Positions 61,485-64,000 of a DNA stretch of 64,000 nucleotides are shown piece by piece. The notes under the pieces are model-generated. The model made no database searches. It saw only the letters and a program-made list of their open reading frames with translations, and was not told where the DNA came from. Positions within the stretch are counted from its first letter, which is position 1. Every line of letters starts with the position of its first letter. The DNA comes from Amycolatopsis nalaikhensis (GTDB taxonomy: Bacteria; Actinomycetota; Actinomycetes; Mycobacteriales; Pseudonocardiaceae). The stretch covers positions 689,501 through 753,500 of the forward strand of contig NZ_CP127173.1 of the NCBI RefSeq assembly GCF_030264295.1, written 5' to 3'. Position numbers and translations under genes: made by a program.

Positions 61485-63316
61485 GCACGCGTATGGCGGA
61501 CTCCGCCGCACACCGCCTGGCTCCGGTGCCGCCTGGCGGGCCGATCGGCGGACACTCCGTCGCCGTGCCCCGGGGCACCGCGGGCACCGGACCTTGCGTC
61601 TTCACCGTACGCTCCGCCGAAGGTGAATTAGCCAGCGCGGTACGGGCCGTTCCGCTGGCTGAAGTTCCGTCCGGCGTCGTGGCAATCGGCGAGGATCTGG
61701 TCGGCGAATGGGACATCGACGTCGATCAGGCCGAGTGGACCCTGACCCGCGTCGACCCGGTGCCGATCGGAACCCTGACGCTCGAGTTGCCCACCGAGCG
61801 CGAGCCGGATGCCTCGGCGCGGGAGATCGCCGGAGCCGGGCTGGTTGACGAGTTGTTGTGGGTCCCTGCCGACGGCTCGGACTGCTGGCTCACCGTCGGT
61901 GGGGTACCGCATCGCGTCCGCAACATCGACGTCGGCGGGCGCACCGGGATCGTCGCCGTGATCACCGGGAATACCGCGATCGAGCTGTACGCCTCAGCGG
62001 TCCGGGCTGGCGTGGACATCGTCATCCTGGCCGACTGCAGCGGATCGATGCAGATCGACGACCTTCCCGCAGGCGGGGAAAGCCGCCGGCTGACGCCTGG
62101 CGGGGCACGCTGGCTCACCCGGATGGAGGCACTTCAGCAGGCACTCCATGACCTCCTGCGGATGCGCCTGCAGATCTCTGGCAGAATCTCCCGGCTGGCC
62201 CTGCTTGAGTTCAACCACCAGACGCGGCAACGGTTTCCGCGCGACGGCGGAATGGCACAACTCGACGCCGGGTCCACCAGCCACCAAATCGACGAGTTTC
62301 GCCACGGCGTCGCGCTGCTGCGCCCGTTCGGCACCACCGACATCGGCAACGCCCTGCACGAAGCGGCCAACCTGCTCTACCAGCACGGGCACGCCGGCAA
62401 CGACAAACTCATCGTGCTCGTCAGCGACGGCGCGGACTGGTCGCCCAAGGGCGAGAAGGGCAGCGGCGAGGTCGTCTACGCAGTGCAAGAACCGGTGAGC
62501 CTGATGGCTCACCTGCACCGGGACATGGGCATCCGGCTGCACGCCATCGGCATCGGCACGGCGGAGCTGTTCCACCGGCGAGGCGGCTGGGAGCCCAACG
62601 CGGCCTCGGTCCCCAACCACACCCTCCTGGCGGAGCTGGTCAAAGTCGGAGGCGGTGATCCGGCTACCGTCGGTGGCCTGGACGTGCTCGAGGACTACTT
62701 CTCCGGCCTGGCAGCCGGGATGGTCCACCGGATCCGTGACCGGCTCACCGAACGACGGGCACCCGGCCCGCTGCCGGACCACACCCGCGCCGCCCTGGCC
62801 CGGCTGACCGCCTCGGCAGGCCAGGACCACGGGGCGCTCCGCACCGAACTGCGCGGTCAGATCATCGAACTGGTCGGCCGGTGCAGCAACGAGAGCCAAC
62901 GTGCGCTTGGGGGCCCGATCTGGGACGTCCAGCGGGTGGACGCCCTGTGCCAGCGCCACATGATCGCGTCCACAAGCACCGACGACGCGCTGACGCGCTT
63001 CCTCGCCACCGCGGCGCGGACGCTGCGGCCGAACGCACTGGCGGACGATATCGGCGAGGTCACGGCCGCGTGGTGTGGCACGCTGGACCGGCTCGAGTCG
63101 ATGTCCCGCCACCAGGGCCCGGTCGCGCCGCGATTCGGCCTCGAATTCAGCGTCCGGGCGGACACACCGGCCGAGGTCCACCTGCACGTGATGGACCGGC
63201 TGCGCGACGAGTTGACGCAGCTGCACGTCCGGCTCGGGAAACTGCCGGACCACGAACCCGTCTCCCCCCGGCAAGCAAACCCGGTGTCGTCGGCCGGCTT
63301 CTTCTACCAGGACTGA
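61481..63316 (+). CDS. von Willebrand factor A domain protein
   Basis: A 611-aa protein starting at ATG overlapping the preceding stop (ATGA). Residues 35-175 are beta-rich (VFTVRSAEGELASAVRAVP, WTLTRVDPVPIGTLTLELP, GVPHRVRNIDVGGRTGIVAVI) and may be a double-psi-barrel of the CDC48-N kind; this is tentative. The vWA domain has a complete metal site (DCSGSM at 185-190, the Thr in FGTTDIGNAL, the Asp in VLVSDGADW). The C-terminal 200 residues are helical with no recognised family. vWA proteins act as scaffolds for kinases and AAA+ or ligase partners in bacterial conflict and stress systems, which fits its place before a kinase. Confidence 0.8.
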   Translation: MSTRMADSAAHRLAPVPPGGPIGGHSVAVPRGTAGTGPCVFTVRSAEGELASAVRAVPLAEVPSGVVAIGEDLVGEWDIDVDQAEWTLTRVDPVPIGTLTLELPTEREPDASAREIAGAGLVDELLWVPADGSDCWLTVGGVPHRVRNIDVGGRTGIVAVITGNTAIELYASAVRAGVDIVILADCSGSMQIDDLPAGGESRRLTPGGARWLTRMEALQQALHDLLRMRLQISGRISRLALLEFNHQTRQRFPRDGGMAQLDAGSTSHQIDEFRHGVALLRPFGTTDIGNALHEAANLLYQHGHAGNDKLIVLVSDGADWSPKGEKGSGEVVYAVQEPVSLMAHLHRDMGIRLHAIGIGTAELFHRRGGWEPNAASVPNHTLLAELVKVGGGDPATVGGLDVLEDYFSGLAAGMVHRIRDRLTERRAPGPLPDHTRAALARLTASAGQDHGALRTELRGQIIELVGRCSNESQRALGGPIWDVQRVDALCQRHMIASTSTDDALTRFLATAARTLRPNALADDIGEVTAAWCGTLDRLESMSRHQGPVAPRFGLEFSVRADTPAEVHLHVMDRLRDELTQLHVRLGKLPDHEPVSPRQANPVSSAGFFYQD

Positions 63317-63319
63317 CAC

Positions 63320-64000
63320 GTGGCGGAACCGCAGAGCGGTTATCGCGTCGGCGATGACGACAAGCCGGACCTCTACGAGCTGAGACGCCCGGCGCGCGTC
63401 GGCGGCGAAGGCGAGGTATGGCAGGCGGCGACGATCCGCCAGGACGGAATCTCCGACCACCTCTGGGCGGTCAAGATCCTGCACGCCAAGCACCTCCTCG
63501 GGACTGGCGACGAGACGATGAACTCGGCGTTGCGGCACTGGCATGACCGGTACCGCGAAGCCCAGCACGAGACCGCGCAGCTGCAGGACGACGTTCCCGG
63601 CATCGTCGGACCAGCCCGGGTCTTCCCCGGCGACGCACCGCACTCCCCCGGCGAGCCGGGCCACGGCCGGTGTCTCTACGTGGTTTCCCGCTGGATCGAC
63701 GGGGACAACCTCGAAGAGTGGCGGAGCCGGTGTCCCCGCACGTTCGACGACATCTGCGACGTGCTGACCGACCTGGCTTCCATCGTGGATGGCCTGGCCG
63801 AGCGGCCCCAACCGGTCCTACACCGGGACATTTCGCCGGACAACGTGATGGTGCGACCGGACGGGCAGGTGCGGCTGATCGACTTCACGTTCGTCCGCCC
63901 GCCGGACAGCTCGGCCGGCACAGCCGCAGTACTTAAGCGGGGCTACACCGCTCCCGAGGCCCGCAACGCTCAGGCCGGGCTGCCGTCCGACCGCTACTCC
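63320..64000 (+). CDS. Serine/threonine protein kinase (3' partial)
   Basis: Starts at GTG 4 bp after the vWA stop; 227 codons are in the window and the frame is open at its end. Hanks-type kinase: Gly-rich loop RVGGEGEVWQA, ATP lysine in WAVKILHAK, catalytic loop LHRDISPDNVMV, metal loop IDFTF (Thr replaces Gly of DFG) and the substrate loop GYTAPEARNAQ. An insertion follows the lysine (ALRHWHDRYREAQHETAQLQDD, residues 68-89). The remaining C-terminal part may hold a sensor or membrane domain but is outside the window. It is the signalling member of the operon. Confidence 0.9.
   Translation, partial: MAEPQSGYRVGDDDKPDLYELRRPARVGGEGEVWQAATIRQDGISDHLWAVKILHAKHLLGTGDETMNSALRHWHDRYREAQHETAQLQDDVPGIVGPARVFPGDAPHSPGEPGHGRCLYVVSRWIDGDNLEEWRSRCPRTFDDICDVLTDLASIVDGLAERPQPVLHRDISPDNVMVRPDGQVRLIDFTFVRPPDSSAGTAAVLKRGYTAPEARNAQAGLPSDRYS

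Noticed and set aside
53701-64000. A right attachment site (second copy of the tRNA-Ala 3' end)
   Set aside because: Reading on to 64000 I found no repeat of GGGGTTCGAGTCCCC or CTTAGCTCCA, so the element's end is outside or altered.

Overview
The window is high-GC actinobacterial chromosome (strong G/C at third codon positions, GTG and TTG starts, many 4-bp gene overlaps). The gene set (EshA-type encapsulins, iniB and dynamin-like genes, PPOX and DUF2993 proteins, secreted tripeptidyl aminopeptidase, EACC1/caspase pair) and the intergenic repeats suggest a filamentous actinomycete of the Pseudonocardiales, probably Amycolatopsis-like. The genus is an inference. No plasmid or phage backbone is visible apart from an integrated element next to a tRNA gene near 53.7 kb.

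Layout. 0-3.9 kb: a family 2B encapsulin operon with two different shell genes, a polyprenyl diphosphate synthase (presumed cargo) and, between the shells, a 54-aa ORF that looks like a detached cargo-loading peptide. 4-5.1 kb: CapA-like lipoprotein. 5.3-10.9 kb: sugar uptake and use (AraF-like binding protein with a frameshift, AraG-like ATPase, AraH-like permease, GntR/FCD regulator, secreted GH105 enzyme). 11-14.9 kb: ABC-2 exporter, membrane protein, small regulator and dinB, all on the minus strand. 15-18.2 kb: secreted tripeptidyl aminopeptidase; then a macrolide-type glycosyltransferase preceded by a 10-codon leader peptide containing an RLR motif. 18.1-19.8 kb: caspase-like protease plus EACC1 conflict pair. 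19.9-24.2 kb: polar amino-acid ABC transporter with an aminotransferase/YheO-type regulator fusion. 24.3-31.9 kb: Gfo/Idh/MocA oxidoreductase, NADAR protein, GH8 enzyme, PPOX protein, TetR/acyl-CoA ligase pair, RibD/DHFR-like protein, TetR/alpha-beta hydrolase pair.

32-40.2 kb resembles the mycobacterial ini (isoniazid-inducible, envelope-stress) locus: iniB-like gene, a fused double dynamin-like GTPase, and, divergently, an Hsp70-like membrane protein and a large IniR/LuxR-type regulator (frameshifted here). 40.2-51 kb is mostly housekeeping or accessory: molybdopterin oxidoreductase with its flavin reductase, pentapeptide-repeat protein, ornithine cyclodeaminase-like enzyme, DUF2993 protein, carboxylesterase, an unusual two-component pair (cNMP-domain histidine kinase plus receiver/thioredoxin-reductase-like fusion), RNase Z and an HdeD-like protein. 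51.2-53.4 kb is a large secreted RICIN/beta-helix protein.

From 53.6 kb the window enters accessory DNA: tRNA-Ala(GGC), putative arm-type integrase sites, an excisionase-like protein, a tyrosine integrase, a secreted metzincin metalloprotease, and finally a tightly overlapped operon (58.8 kb to the window end) of a possible amidoligase-like protein, a zinc-finger/KH-like protein, a vWA protein and a Ser/Thr kinase. That last operon is the best candidate for an undescribed system. The encapsulin operon with the detached loading peptide and the putative macrolide-sensing leader are the next most interesting.

Three genes (near 5634, 30551 and 38231) are broken by single-base frameshifts in otherwise intact sequence. 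Sequencing error and real mutation cannot be told apart from the sequence alone.
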